16,573 bases of DNA from an uncultured Bacilli bacterium (lineage in GTDB: Bacteria > Bacillota_I > Bacilli_A > RFN20 > DUOF01), in contig CAKORZ010000025.1 of assembly GCA_934101685.1 (NCBI GenBank), positions 1-16,573 on the forward strand, in the 5' to 3' direction. Each line of letters opens with the position of its first letter. Positions within the stretch are counted from its first letter, which is position 1. The notes below the pieces were generated by a model, which saw only the letters and a list, made by a program, of their open reading frames with translations, had not been told where the DNA came from and searched no databases. Of this stretch, positions 6,518 to 13,956 are shown piece after piece. A program made the translations under genes and the position numbers.

Positions 6518-6937
6518 ATGAAAAAATATTATTTTTATTTAATTGAAGATGATTTTTATAGTTTGTTTAAAGGAGATAATCTTAAGGCCTTTTTAGAATT
6601 ATTTTTTAGAAAAGAAGATTCTACATATTATGAAAAACAATTTAATTTATTTGTTAAGGAATTGGATTGCAATAAAATAAGTGAACTATTGAAAGAAAAG
6701 TATAAGGAGAGAAAAGACTTTGAGTATGTAGATAATAAATTTACATTAAATAATTTTATTACTTCTAATAAAGAAACATTATGCTTATATCATAATTATT
6801 TAACTATTGAGACAGATTATGAAATAAGTCCGTTTATTAATACTTTAGGGGATAATTTTCCGGATTTAATAGTTATTGATGTAAATAATTATAAAATTGA
6901 AATCATTGGACTTGTAAGTTCTTCAAGATTTAGTTAA
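6518..6937 (+). CDS. sirA: SirA-like protein (putative DnaA/replication-initiation inhibitor)
   Basis: This 139-residue cytosolic protein sits exactly between tkt and yneF, the slot held by sirA (yneE) in Bacillus. Its N-terminus reads Y-Y-F-Y-L-I-E-D-D-F at 4-13 and then a G-containing turn and L-E-L-F/F. From memory this resembles the Y-Y-x-Y-L-I-K-E-E-F and M-F-E-L-F region of B. subtilis SirA (148 residues). The C-terminal P-D-L-I-V-I-D-V-N-N-Y at about 115-125 resembles its F-L-A-F-D-F-N-S stretch. Known SirA binds domain I of DnaA and blocks new rounds of replication at sporulation. Here the function is inferred from resemblance and synteny only, and sporulation has not been shown. GGTGAT lies upstream of ATG 6518. 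It follows tkt by 51 bases and is probably in the same transcript. Confidence 0.6.
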   Translation: MKKYYFYLIEDDFYSLFKGDNLKAFLELFFRKEDSTYYEKQFNLFVKELDCNKISELLKEKYKERKDFEYVDNKFTLNNFITSNKETLCLYHNYLTIETDYEISPFINTLGDNFPDLIVIDVNNYKIEIIGLVSSSRFS

Positions 6938-6963
6938 AATATTAAAGGAAATGAGGTAGAAAT

Positions 6964-7173
6964 ATGTTAGCAAATATTTTATATTTATTAGGTGGTTTAA
7001 TAGGTGGTGCAGTTATAGGATTTTTTGTTTCTAGAAAGATTTTTGCAAACCAGTTAAAGAAGAATCCTCCAATTAACGAGAAAATGATTAGAGCAATGTT
7101 CTTACAAATGGGTAGAAAACCTTCTGAAACACAAATTAAACAAGTAATGAATTCTATGAATAGATATAAATAA
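6964..7173 (+). CDS. yneF: UPF0154 membrane protein (YneF)
   Basis: This 69-residue protein has one N-terminal transmembrane helix rich in glycine (about 4-24: L-L-G-G-L-I-G-G-A-V-I-G-F-F). The family signature follows: S-R-K-I-F, K-N-P-P-I-N-E-K-M-I-R-A-M-F-L-Q-M-G-R-K-P-S-E-x-Q-I-K-Q-V at about 34-62. This matches YneF/UPF0154 along its whole length; no biochemical role is established. GAGGT (6951-6955) precedes the start. It closes the ynzC-tkt-sirA-like-yneF group, and the transcript ends in a hairpin that overlaps its own stop codon. The gene order supports the family call independently. Confidence 0.95.
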   Translation: MLANILYLLGGLIGGAVIGFFVSRKIFANQLKKNPPINEKMIRAMFLQMGRKPSETQIKQVMNSMNRYK

Positions 7174-7189
7174 GCCTTAGGGCTTTTTT
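7172..7189 (+). terminator. Terminator overlapping the yneF stop codon
   Basis: AAGCC pairs with GGCTT across a four-base loop and is followed by TTTT. The first stem bases belong to the TAA stop of yneF. The stem is short, so some read-through into the next gene is possible. Confidence 0.75.
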
Positions 7190-7212
7190 ATATTATAAAA
7201 GGAGTAAAAAAT

Positions 7213-7713
7213 ATGGAAAATTTGAATTATATAGAATATACGCTTAAGCATAGAGTAGCGCTTAAATGTTGTATAGAAAAATATTGTAATACAATTGATA
7301 AAAAAGAATTATTAGAGAGAGCAAAGATACATGATATGGATAAAGTTATAATGTATCTATATATGACTAAAAAAGAAGCTAATTTAATTCATAGAAGTGG
7401 TGTTAGACATCATTTTAATAGCAATATAAAGGATTATAATAGATTAGATTATTTAGAGATGATATTTGATTGGGAATGTGCTAGGTACACTAAAGAAGAT
7501 AAACCATTAAATGCATATGATACATTATATAAATTTTATCCAGAACATGAAAAAGAAATTTTACTTTTATTAAAAGAGTTAAAATTAGATTATTCTAGTT
7601 TAGATTTTGATAAAGAAATATTAGAAAAAACTAAGAGTATTGTTATTGATCAAGAATATATAAAAAAAGAAATTAATGAATACTTAAATTTAATGGGAAT
7701 TATTAGATTATAA
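7213..7713 (+). CDS. HD-like helical protein, possibly DUF5662-related
   Basis: This 166-residue, all-helical cytosolic protein keeps an HD-type pattern of potential metal ligands: H13, H40-D41-x-D43-K44, H60, H66-H67 and D86. The latter half of the core reads Y-N-R-L-D-Y-L-E-M-I-F-D-W-E-C-A-R-Y-T-K at 75-94 and K-P-L-N-A-Y-D-T at 97-104. I associate this arrangement with DUF5662-like proteins and HD phosphohydrolase relatives, but I am not certain of the family and substrate is unknown. The second half (about 110-166) is a charged helical tail. AAAGGAG (7198-7204) is a strong ribosome-binding site. It lies between the yneF terminator and a bidirectional terminator shared with plsY, so it is either alone or reached by read-through. 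Confidence 0.65.
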   Translation: MENLNYIEYTLKHRVALKCCIEKYCNTIDKKELLERAKIHDMDKVIMYLYMTKKEANLIHRSGVRHHFNSNIKDYNRLDYLEMIFDWECARYTKEDKPLNAYDTLYKFYPEHEKEILLLLKELKLDYSSLDFDKEILEKTKSIVIDQEYIKKEINEYLNLMGIIRL

Positions 7714-7743
7714 AAAAATGGTTAATGAATTTAACCATTTTTT
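7713..7743. terminator. Bidirectional terminator between the HD-like gene and plsY
   Basis: A perfect 13 bp stem (7713-7725 with 7731-7743) surrounds a five-base loop, with six A on one side and six T on the other, so it can act on both strands. It overlaps both stop codons: base 7713 of the plus gene and 7742-7744 of plsY. Confidence 0.92.
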
Positions 7744-8380
7744 ATTTCATCCAAGTTATTTTTCTTTCTGTTCCTTCTTTTAATCTTTCAATATTAGATC
7801 TATGTCTGTATACGACAAAGCAAGCATATAAGAACAAACTTAATGGATAGTACATATCAAATGTTATATTAAGTAAAGGTGATTCTCTAAATATAGGTAT
7901 TAGAGCAAGTAAAGCAGCAACAAAGAAAATAATAATTGAATCTAAAGATACTAATTTACATAGTTTTAAAATGATTACATATAATGCCAAACAAATTAAG
8001 AAAATATAAATATTAGTTATAAAAAGTATGCCAAAAGTAGAAGCAACTGCTTTTCCACCTTTAAATTTTGCAAAGCATGTATAACAATGCCCAATTATTA
8101 CAAATGCACCTGATAAATAGATACTTAAATTAACTAATTCAGGATTAGTGTTAATAATTATTAATTTGGTGAATAAAACTGCAAGTACTGCTTTTAAAAC
8201 GTCTAAAAACATTACTAGTACTCCCATCTTCTTTCCTAGCACTCTACCTGTATTGCTTCCACCTAAATTGCCACTCCCATATTCTCTTATATCTTTATTA
8301 AAGAATACTTTTCCAATAATCAAAGCATTTGGTATTGCTCCAAGAAGATAACTCATTACAACTGTTAAAAATATATACAT
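7742..8380 (-). CDS. plsY: Glycerol-3-phosphate acyltransferase PlsY
   Basis: PlsY moves an acyl group from acyl-phosphate to glycerol-3-phosphate, the first step of phospholipid synthesis, at the membrane. The 212-residue product has several transmembrane helices and the three PlsY motifs: S-Y-L-L-G-A-I-P near the N-terminus with R-x-x-G-S-G-N-x-G-x-x-N just after, then G-H-C-Y-T-C-F-x-x-F-K-G-G-K-A-V-A, and finally Y-R-H-R-S-N-I-x-R-L-x-x-G-x-E. The second motif has Y-T-C-F where Y/F-P-x-F is usual. I chose ATG 8378-8380 instead of ATG 8396-8398: GAGGGTGA (8385-8392) stands four bases before it, while nothing precedes the upstream ATG, which also lies at the likely transcription start. It diverges from parE, as in Bacillus. 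Confidence 0.95.
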   Translation of the reverse strand: MYIFLTVVMSYLLGAIPNALIIGKVFFNKDIREYGSGNLGGSNTGRVLGKKMGVLVMFLDVLKAVLAVLFTKLIIINTNPELVNLSIYLSGAFVIIGHCYTCFAKFKGGKAVASTFGILFITNIYIFLICLALYVIILKLCKLVSLDSIIIFFVAALLALIPIFRESPLLNITFDMYYPLSLFLYACFVVYRHRSNIERLKEGTERKITWMK

Positions 8381-8384
8381 ATAT

Positions 8385-8392
8385 TCACCCTC
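8385..8392 (-). promoter_or_regulatory. Ribosome-binding site that sets the plsY start
   Basis: GAGGGTGA on the minus strand lies four bases before ATG 8378-8380. It falls inside the reading frame if the upstream ATG 8396-8398 is used, so it argues for the shorter protein. Confidence 0.8.
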
Positions 8393-8402
8393 AAACATTT
8401 AA

Positions 8403-8408
8403 ATTATA
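8403..8408 (-). promoter_or_regulatory. -10 box for plsY
   Basis: TATAAT on the minus strand would start a transcript near 8396, just upstream of the ribosome-binding site at 8385-8392. No clear -35 is seen. It is back to back with the parE -10 box 34 bases away. Confidence 0.5.
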
Positions 8409-8441
8409 TCTTAATGTCGTGCATTTTAAAAGTGATTTTAG

Positions 8442-8447
8442 TATAAT
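8442..8447 (+). promoter_or_regulatory. -10 box for parE-parC
   Basis: TATAAT, predicted start near 8454, gives a very short leader that holds AAGGGAG (8465-8471). The -35 region is a poor match. Its upstream elements overlap those of the divergent plsY promoter. Confidence 0.5.
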
Positions 8448-8464
8448 AAATTTGTAAAACTATG

Positions 8465-8471
8465 AAGGGAG
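8465..8471 (+). promoter_or_regulatory. Ribosome-binding site that sets the parE start
   Basis: AAGGGAG followed by eight T leads to GTG 8480. An ATG-start model from 8462 would translate this element as protein. Confidence 0.75.
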
Positions 8472-8479
8472 TTTTTTTT

Positions 8480-10420
8480 GTGGCGGCAAAAAATAGTTAT
8501 AATGAGAGTAGTATCCAAATACTTGAGGGACTAGAAGCAGTTAGAAAACGTCCAGGTATGTATATTGGATCTACGGATTATCGTGGATTGCATCATCTTG
8601 TATGGGAAATAGTAGACAACGCAATTGATGAAGTAATGGCTGGTTATGGTAACAAAATAACAGTTACTATTTATAAAGATAATTCAATATCTGTATTAGA
8701 TGAAGGTAGAGGAGTTCCTACAGGAATGCATGCTTCTGGTAAATCTACTCCAGAAGTTGTTTATACAGTGTTACATGCTGGTGGTAAATTTGGTCAAGAA
8801 GGTGGATATAAAACATCTAGTGGTTTACATGGTGTTGGTGGTAGTGTGGTTAATGCTTTATCTACATTTATGGATGTAACTATTTATAGAGATGGAAAGG
8901 TTCATCATATACGTTTTGAAAATGGTGGAAAAACAGTTGTTCCACTTGAAGTAATAGGAAATACATATAGACATGGTACAATGGTTCATTTTAAACCAGA
9001 TCCAAAAATATTTTCTACTACAGAATTTAATTTTAATACAATAAGTGAAAGACTTAAGGAAAGCGCTTTCTTATTAAAAGGATTGGAAATAAATTTAATT
9101 GATTTAAGAAATGATCGTCAAGAAACATATCATTATGAAAATGGTATGATTGCTTTTGTTGAATTTATAGATGTATCTAGAACACCTATTAATAATCCTG
9201 TTCATTTTGAAGGTAGTGATCCTAATGGTATTACAATGGATGTAGCTTTTCAATATTGCGAAGAGTATGATGAAAATACTTTGTCTTTTGTTAATAATGT
9301 TAGAACTAAAGATGGTGGCACTCATGAAGTTGGATTAAAGAGTGCATTTACTAAAGCTTTCAATGATTATGCTAGAAAAACAGGCTTATTAAAAGATAAA
9401 GATAAGAATTTAGAGGGTAATGATATAAGAGAGGGATTAACATCTATTATATCTGTTAAAGTTCCTGAAAAGTTACTTCAATTTGAAGGACAAACAAAGT
9501 CTAAATTAGGCACTAGTGAGGCAAAAGGTGCTGTAGAAAATATGGTTTATGATAAACTTAGTATTTATTTAGATGAGAATAAAGAAGTAGCACAAAATTT
9601 GATTAAAAAAGCATTAAAAGCATATCAAGTAAGAGAAGCTGCTAGAAAAGCAAGAGATGAAGCAAGAGGTATTAAAAAAGCAAAGGTAGAGAAAATACTT
9701 AGTGGTAAATTAACCCCTGCTCAATCTAAAGAAAAAATTAAAAACGAATTATTCTTAGTCGAGGGTGATTCTGCTGGTGGTAGTGCAAAGCAAGGTAGAG
9801 ATAGACATCACCAAGCAATTCTTCCACTTCGTGGTAAAGTTATAAATAGTGAAAAAACTAAACTTGCTGAGTTAATGAAAAATGAAGAAATAGCCACTAT
9901 TGTTAATACAATGGGAGCAGGTATTGGTAGTGATTTTAATATAAAAGATGCTAATTATGGTAAATTAATTATAATGACCGATGCTGATACAGATGGAGCT
10001 CATATTCAAGTATTAATTTTAACATTTGTATATAGATTTATGAGACCTTTAATAGAAAATCATCGCGTATTTATTGCATGTCCTCCTTTATATAAGATTA
10101 GTAAAAATACTAATAAAGGAGAAAAATTTAAATATGCATGGGATGATGAAGAGTTAGCAACTTATAAAAAAGAATTTGGTAATGGTTTTACTATTCAAAG
10201 ATATAAGGGACTTGGTGAAATGAATTATCATCAATTATGGGAAACAACTATGAATCCTGAAACAAGAAGCTTGATTGAAGTAACTATAGATGATGCTATA
10301 GCTGCTGAGAGAAGAATTAGTGTATTAATGGGTGATAAAGCTGATATAAGAAGACAATGGATAGAAGATAATGTTAAGTTTACATTAGAAGATAGTTATA
10401 CAGAAGGGAGTGCTAATTAA
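8480..10420 (+). CDS. parE: DNA topoisomerase IV subunit B
   Basis: This is the ATPase subunit of topoisomerase IV, which decatenates daughter chromosomes. The 646-residue product has the GHKL ATPase domain: catalytic E43 and N47 in E-I-V-D-N-A-I-D-E, D-E-G-R-G-V-P, and G-L-H-G-V-G-G-S-V-V-N-A. The TOPRIM domain follows, with E428-G-D-S-A-G-G and D501-A-D503-T-D505-G-A-H. I-Q-V-L-I-L-T-F after the DTDG motif and the H-H-L-V-W-E context are ParE-like rather than GyrB-like. I start at GTG 8480-8482, eight bases after AAGGGAG (8465-8471), giving M-A-A-K-N-S-Y, the usual ParE opening. The in-frame ATG at 8462 lies upstream of that site and has none of its own. The stop TAA shares its last base with the parC ATG. 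Confidence 0.97.
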   Translation: MAAKNSYNESSIQILEGLEAVRKRPGMYIGSTDYRGLHHLVWEIVDNAIDEVMAGYGNKITVTIYKDNSISVLDEGRGVPTGMHASGKSTPEVVYTVLHAGGKFGQEGGYKTSSGLHGVGGSVVNALSTFMDVTIYRDGKVHHIRFENGGKTVVPLEVIGNTYRHGTMVHFKPDPKIFSTTEFNFNTISERLKESAFLLKGLEINLIDLRNDRQETYHYENGMIAFVEFIDVSRTPINNPVHFEGSDPNGITMDVAFQYCEEYDENTLSFVNNVRTKDGGTHEVGLKSAFTKAFNDYARKTGLLKDKDKNLEGNDIREGLTSIISVKVPEKLLQFEGQTKSKLGTSEAKGAVENMVYDKLSIYLDENKEVAQNLIKKALKAYQVREAARKARDEARGIKKAKVEKILSGKLTPAQSKEKIKNELFLVEGDSAGGSAKQGRDRHHQAILPLRGKVINSEKTKLAELMKNEEIATIVNTMGAGIGSDFNIKDANYGKLIIMTDADTDGAHIQVLILTFVYRFMRPLIENHRVFIACPPLYKISKNTNKGEKFKYAWDDEELATYKKEFGNGFTIQRYKGLGEMNYHQLWETTMNPETRSLIEVTIDDAIAAERRISVLMGDKADIRRQWIEDNVKFTLEDSYTEGSAN

Positions 10421-12978
10421 TGAGTGATAAGAATTTAGTATTTCCTTTAGAGGATATATTTGGTGATAGATTTGGTAAGTATTCTAAATATATTATTCAA
10501 GATAGAGCTCTTCCAGATGTTAGAGATGGATTAAAACCTGTTCAAAGAAGAATATTATATGCAATGCATGTTGAAGGAAATACATACAATAAACCTACTA
10601 GAAAAAGTGCAAAAACAGTAGGTGTTGTTATTGGTAATTACCATCCTCATGGTGATACAAGTGTGTATGATGCAATGGTAAGAATGTCTCAATGGTGGAA
10701 ACAAAATGCTCCTTTGATTGATATGCAAGGTAACAATGGATCTATTGATAATGACCCTGCAGCTGCTATGCGTTATACTGAGGCAAGACTTAGTCAAATA
10801 TCAGGAGAACTATTAAAAGATATTGATAAGGATACTGTTACAATGGCATATACTTTTGATGATACATCATTAGAGCCAACTGTTTTACCTTGTAGATTTC
10901 CAAATTTACTTGTAAATGGTGCAAAAGGTATTGCTGCTGGTTATGCAACTGAAATACCTCCTCATAATTTAGGTGAGGTTATCGATGCTACTGTATATCG
11001 TATAAAGAATCCTAAATGTACTACAGAAGATTTGATGGAGTATATTAAAGGCCCTGATTTTCCAACAGGTGGTATAGTTCAAGGAAAAGATGGAATATTA
11101 GAAGCTTTTAAAACTGGTAGAGGTAAATGTGTTGTTAAATCTAAAACTGAAATAATAGAAAATAAGAGTGAAAAACAAATTATTATTACAGAAATTCCTT
11201 TTGAAGTTGTTAAAAGTGATTTAGTTAGAAGTATAGATCAATTAGTATTTGATAAAAAAGTTGATGGTATAATTGAAGTTAGAGATGAGTCTGATAAAGA
11301 AGTAGGACTTAGAATTGCTATAGATTTAAAGAAAGATGTAGATGCTAATGTTATATTAAATTATTTAATGAAACAAACATCTTTACAAATTAATTATAAC
11401 TATAATGTTATAGCTATAGCTAATAAGAGACCTATGTTAATGCCTTTAACTGGTTTACTTGATGCATATATTAATCACCAAGTTGATGTTGATACAAGAA
11501 GAACTGTCTTTGAATTAAATAAAGCAAAAGCTCGTTTGCATATAATTGAAGGCTTAATTATTGCTATTAATAATTTAGATGAAGTAATTAAATTAATTAG
11601 ATCTAGTAAAGATAAAGGAGAATGTAAAACTAGATTACAGGAAAGATTCGCTTTAAGTGAGAAACAATCAGAAGCAGTAGTTACTATGCAACTTTATAGA
11701 TTATCATCTACTGATGTTACTATGCTAAAGGAAGAAGAAAGTAATTTAGAGGAATTGTGTATTGAATTAAATGCTTTATTAGAAGATGATAAGAAAATGA
11801 AAAAACTTATTATTAGTGAATTAAATGAAGTTAAAAAATCATATGCAACTGAAAGAAAAAGTGAAATACAAGATGAAGTTGATGATTTAGTAATTGATAA
11901 GATGGCTATGGTATCTAAGGAAGAAGTAATGGTAAGTATTACTAGAAAAGGATATTGTAAAAGATCTTCAATGAAGTCTTATAGTGCAAGTGAAGGTATT
12001 TTACCTGCTACTAAGGAAAATGATTTAATAGTAAGTATAACTAAAGCTATGACAACAGATACATTATTATTATTTACTAATAAAGGTAATTATTTATATA
12101 TTCCTGTATATGAATTAAATGAAGGAAAATGGAAAGATGAAGGAGTTCATATAAATAACATAGTTACTTTAACTAGTGAAGAATATATTATTAGTGCATT
12201 ATTAGTAAAAGATTTTAATAAAGATATCAATATTGTTATGGTTTCTAAAAATGGTATTGTTAAAAGGACTAGTTTAGAAGAATTTAAAGCACAAAGGTAT
12301 ACTAAACCTATAAAATGTATGGGACTTAAATCAGATGATGCAATGGTTGGTGCTAGTTATAGTGATGGTGATAGTGAAATTGTAGTAGTTAGTGAAACTG
12401 GCAATGCTTTAAGATATCATGAAAATGGTGTTCCTTTACTTGGAATTAAATCAAGTGGTGTTAAAGCTGTTAGTGATATTAATAAAACAGGCCATATTGT
12501 TGGAAGTGTTGTATTAACTAATGAATCTACTAGATTAATGTATTTAGTAACTGATAAGGGAGGACATAAAGTAATTAATCCTCGTAATATTAATTTAACT
12601 TTAAGAACTAATAAGGCTACTCCTGTTTATAAATGCTTTAAATCAGATCCTCATAAGGTTGTTGGAGTAGGATTTGTAAATGAAGAAAAGAAAGCTTATG
12701 CTTTAACTAATAAGAATGAAACATTAGAAGTTGATATTAGTGAAAGAACACAACCTTTTGATAAAAATATTAGGGGAGAATTAGAGTTAAAGGATAAAGA
12801 ATTAGTTATTCTAACTTCTACTAATGAAGTTTGTGTAGTAAGTAAAGATACTCCAACATATCATATAGAAGAGCAATTTACTATAGATAAAAAGGAAGAA
12901 AAAGAAGAAGTAGAAGAAAAACAAGATGAAAATTATGAAAAAATTTCTATAATGGATTTACTTGGTGATGATTTTTAA
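10420..12978 (+). CDS. parC: DNA topoisomerase IV subunit A
   Basis: This 852-residue breakage-reunion subunit partners ParE. The winged-helix domain contains the quinolone-region motif H75-P-H-G-D-T80-S-V-Y-D84, and catalytic Tyr119 in A-A-M-R-Y119-T-E-A-R-L attacks DNA. The tower and coiled-coil gate run to about 480, followed by a C-terminal beta-propeller with weak repeats (about 500-815). The last 30 or so residues are a Glu/Lys tail ending in I-S-I-M-D-L-L-G-D-D-F. It is somewhat longer than Bacillus ParC (about 800). Position 80 is Thr where Ser is usual in ParC. ATG 10420 overlaps the parE stop by one base and AGGGAG lies just upstream, so the two subunits are translated together. An R-Y-T-E-A rather than Gly-rich GyrA-box context supports ParC over GyrA, as does the ParE partner. 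Confidence 0.96.
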   Translation: MSDKNLVFPLEDIFGDRFGKYSKYIIQDRALPDVRDGLKPVQRRILYAMHVEGNTYNKPTRKSAKTVGVVIGNYHPHGDTSVYDAMVRMSQWWKQNAPLIDMQGNNGSIDNDPAAAMRYTEARLSQISGELLKDIDKDTVTMAYTFDDTSLEPTVLPCRFPNLLVNGAKGIAAGYATEIPPHNLGEVIDATVYRIKNPKCTTEDLMEYIKGPDFPTGGIVQGKDGILEAFKTGRGKCVVKSKTEIIENKSEKQIIITEIPFEVVKSDLVRSIDQLVFDKKVDGIIEVRDESDKEVGLRIAIDLKKDVDANVILNYLMKQTSLQINYNYNVIAIANKRPMLMPLTGLLDAYINHQVDVDTRRTVFELNKAKARLHIIEGLIIAINNLDEVIKLIRSSKDKGECKTRLQERFALSEKQSEAVVTMQLYRLSSTDVTMLKEEESNLEELCIELNALLEDDKKMKKLIISELNEVKKSYATERKSEIQDEVDDLVIDKMAMVSKEEVMVSITRKGYCKRSSMKSYSASEGILPATKENDLIVSITKAMTTDTLLLFTNKGNYLYIPVYELNEGKWKDEGVHINNIVTLTSEEYIISALLVKDFNKDINIVMVSKNGIVKRTSLEEFKAQRYTKPIKCMGLKSDDAMVGASYSDGDSEIVVVSETGNALRYHENGVPLLGIKSSGVKAVSDINKTGHIVGSVVLTNESTRLMYLVTDKGGHKVINPRNINLTLRTNKATPVYKCFKSDPHKVVGVGFVNEEKKAYALTNKNETLEVDISERTQPFDKNIRGELELKDKELVILTSTNEVCVVSKDTPTYHIEEQFTIDKKEEKEEVEEKQDENYEKISIMDLLGDDF

Positions 12979-13015
12979 ATAAAATAAATAGTGTGTGTTT
13001 TTGGGAGGAATGTAA

Positions 13016-13861
13016 ATGAATAAAGTTATTATATTATCTGATAGTACATGTGATTTGTCAGAAAAACTTATTAAGGAAAATGATGTTAAATTAGTATCAT
13101 TGTATGTATCTTTTGATTCTGATATATATAAAGATGGTGAAGAAATAGTTCCTTCTAAATTATATGAGTTAGTAAAAGAAAGAAAAGAGTTGCCAAAAAC
13201 ATCTGCATGTTCAATAGGAGATTTTCTTGTAGTATTTAAAAAATATTTAGATGAGGGATATGATATTTTCTATACTGGTATAGGAAGTAAATTATCATCT
13301 ACATATAATAATGCTTTAGCAGCAAAACAAGAGTTAAATACAGAAAGAATTCAAATTAGTGATAGTGGAAACTTATCATCTGGAATAGGGCTTTTAGTAT
13401 TAAAGGCTTGTGAATTTGCTAGAAATGGTAAAAATGTAAAAGAAATTAAAGAAGAAGTAGATAAATTAGTTCCTAATGTTAGATCAAAATTTGCTGTAGA
13501 ATCATTAGAATATCTTCATAAAGGTGGAAGATGTAGTGGTGTTGCTAGATTTTTTGGGACTATGGCAAGACTTAAACCTGTTATTATTGTTGAAGATGGT
13601 AAAATGAGTGTTATGGCAAAACCGATTGGTAAAAGAAGAGCGCTTCAAGTTATGATTGATGATATTGTAAGCAATAAGGATAACATCTATAATGATTGCG
13701 TTATGATAACTCATACATATGCTGATGAAGATGCTGCATACTTAAAAGAAGTTCTTGCTAGAGAGGTTCCAAATGCACATGTTGAAGAAACTCATGCTGG
13801 GTGTGTAATTAGTTCACATTGTGGTAAAGGAACTATAGGAATTTTATATATTTTAAAATAA
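13016..13861 (+). CDS. DegV family fatty-acid-binding protein (FakB-like)
   Basis: DegV proteins bind a fatty acid in a buried pocket; FakB members hand it to the kinase FakA, giving acyl-phosphate that PlsX/PlsY can use. This 281-residue protein is normal length. It shows D9-S-T-C-D-L at the start, P-K-T62-S63-A-C-S, S-K-L-S94-S-T-Y, the Y-L-H-K-G-G-R motif near 165 and a C-terminal S-S-H-C-G-K-G-T-I-G-I, where the usual Pro after Gly is Lys. GGGAGG lies before ATG 13016. It follows parC by 37 bases without a terminator, so it may be co-transcribed, and it ends at a strong hairpin. The nearby divergent plsY is in the same pathway, though FakA itself is not in the window. Confidence 0.9.
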   Translation: MNKVIILSDSTCDLSEKLIKENDVKLVSLYVSFDSDIYKDGEEIVPSKLYELVKERKELPKTSACSIGDFLVVFKKYLDEGYDIFYTGIGSKLSSTYNNALAAKQELNTERIQISDSGNLSSGIGLLVLKACEFARNGKNVKEIKEEVDKLVPNVRSKFAVESLEYLHKGGRCSGVARFFGTMARLKPVIIVEDGKMSVMAKPIGKRRALQVMIDDIVSNKDNIYNDCVMITHTYADEDAAYLKEVLAREVPNAHVEETHAGCVISSHCGKGTIGILYILK

Positions 13862-13878
13862 AGCCGAAAGGCTTTTTT
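13860..13878 (+). terminator. Rho-independent terminator after the DegV gene
   Basis: AAAGCC and GGCTTT form a six-pair stem capped by the stable tetraloop GAAA, with a T run. The stem begins inside the stop codon. It probably ends the parE-parC-degV transcript. Confidence 0.92.
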
Positions 13879-13919
13879 ATTTTGGCTCTAAAAAAGTTGT
13901 TTATTTTTTGATAATCCTT

Positions 13920-13928
13920 TGATATAAT
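13920..13928 (+). promoter_or_regulatory. Extended -10 promoter for the repeat protein
   Basis: TGATATAAT, perfect TATAAT with upstream TG, 15 bases before the AAGGGTGAT ribosome-binding site (13944-13952). The -35 region is only T-rich. Confidence 0.6.
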
Positions 13929-13956
13929 TATGTTGCTAATGAAAAGGGTGATATAA

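Noticed and set aside
8148..8351. Plus-strand frame of 67 codons opposite plsY, and similar frames opposite parE, parC, tkt, ruvX, degV and gltX
   Set aside because: Shadows of well-supported genes with no initiation signals or family resemblance.
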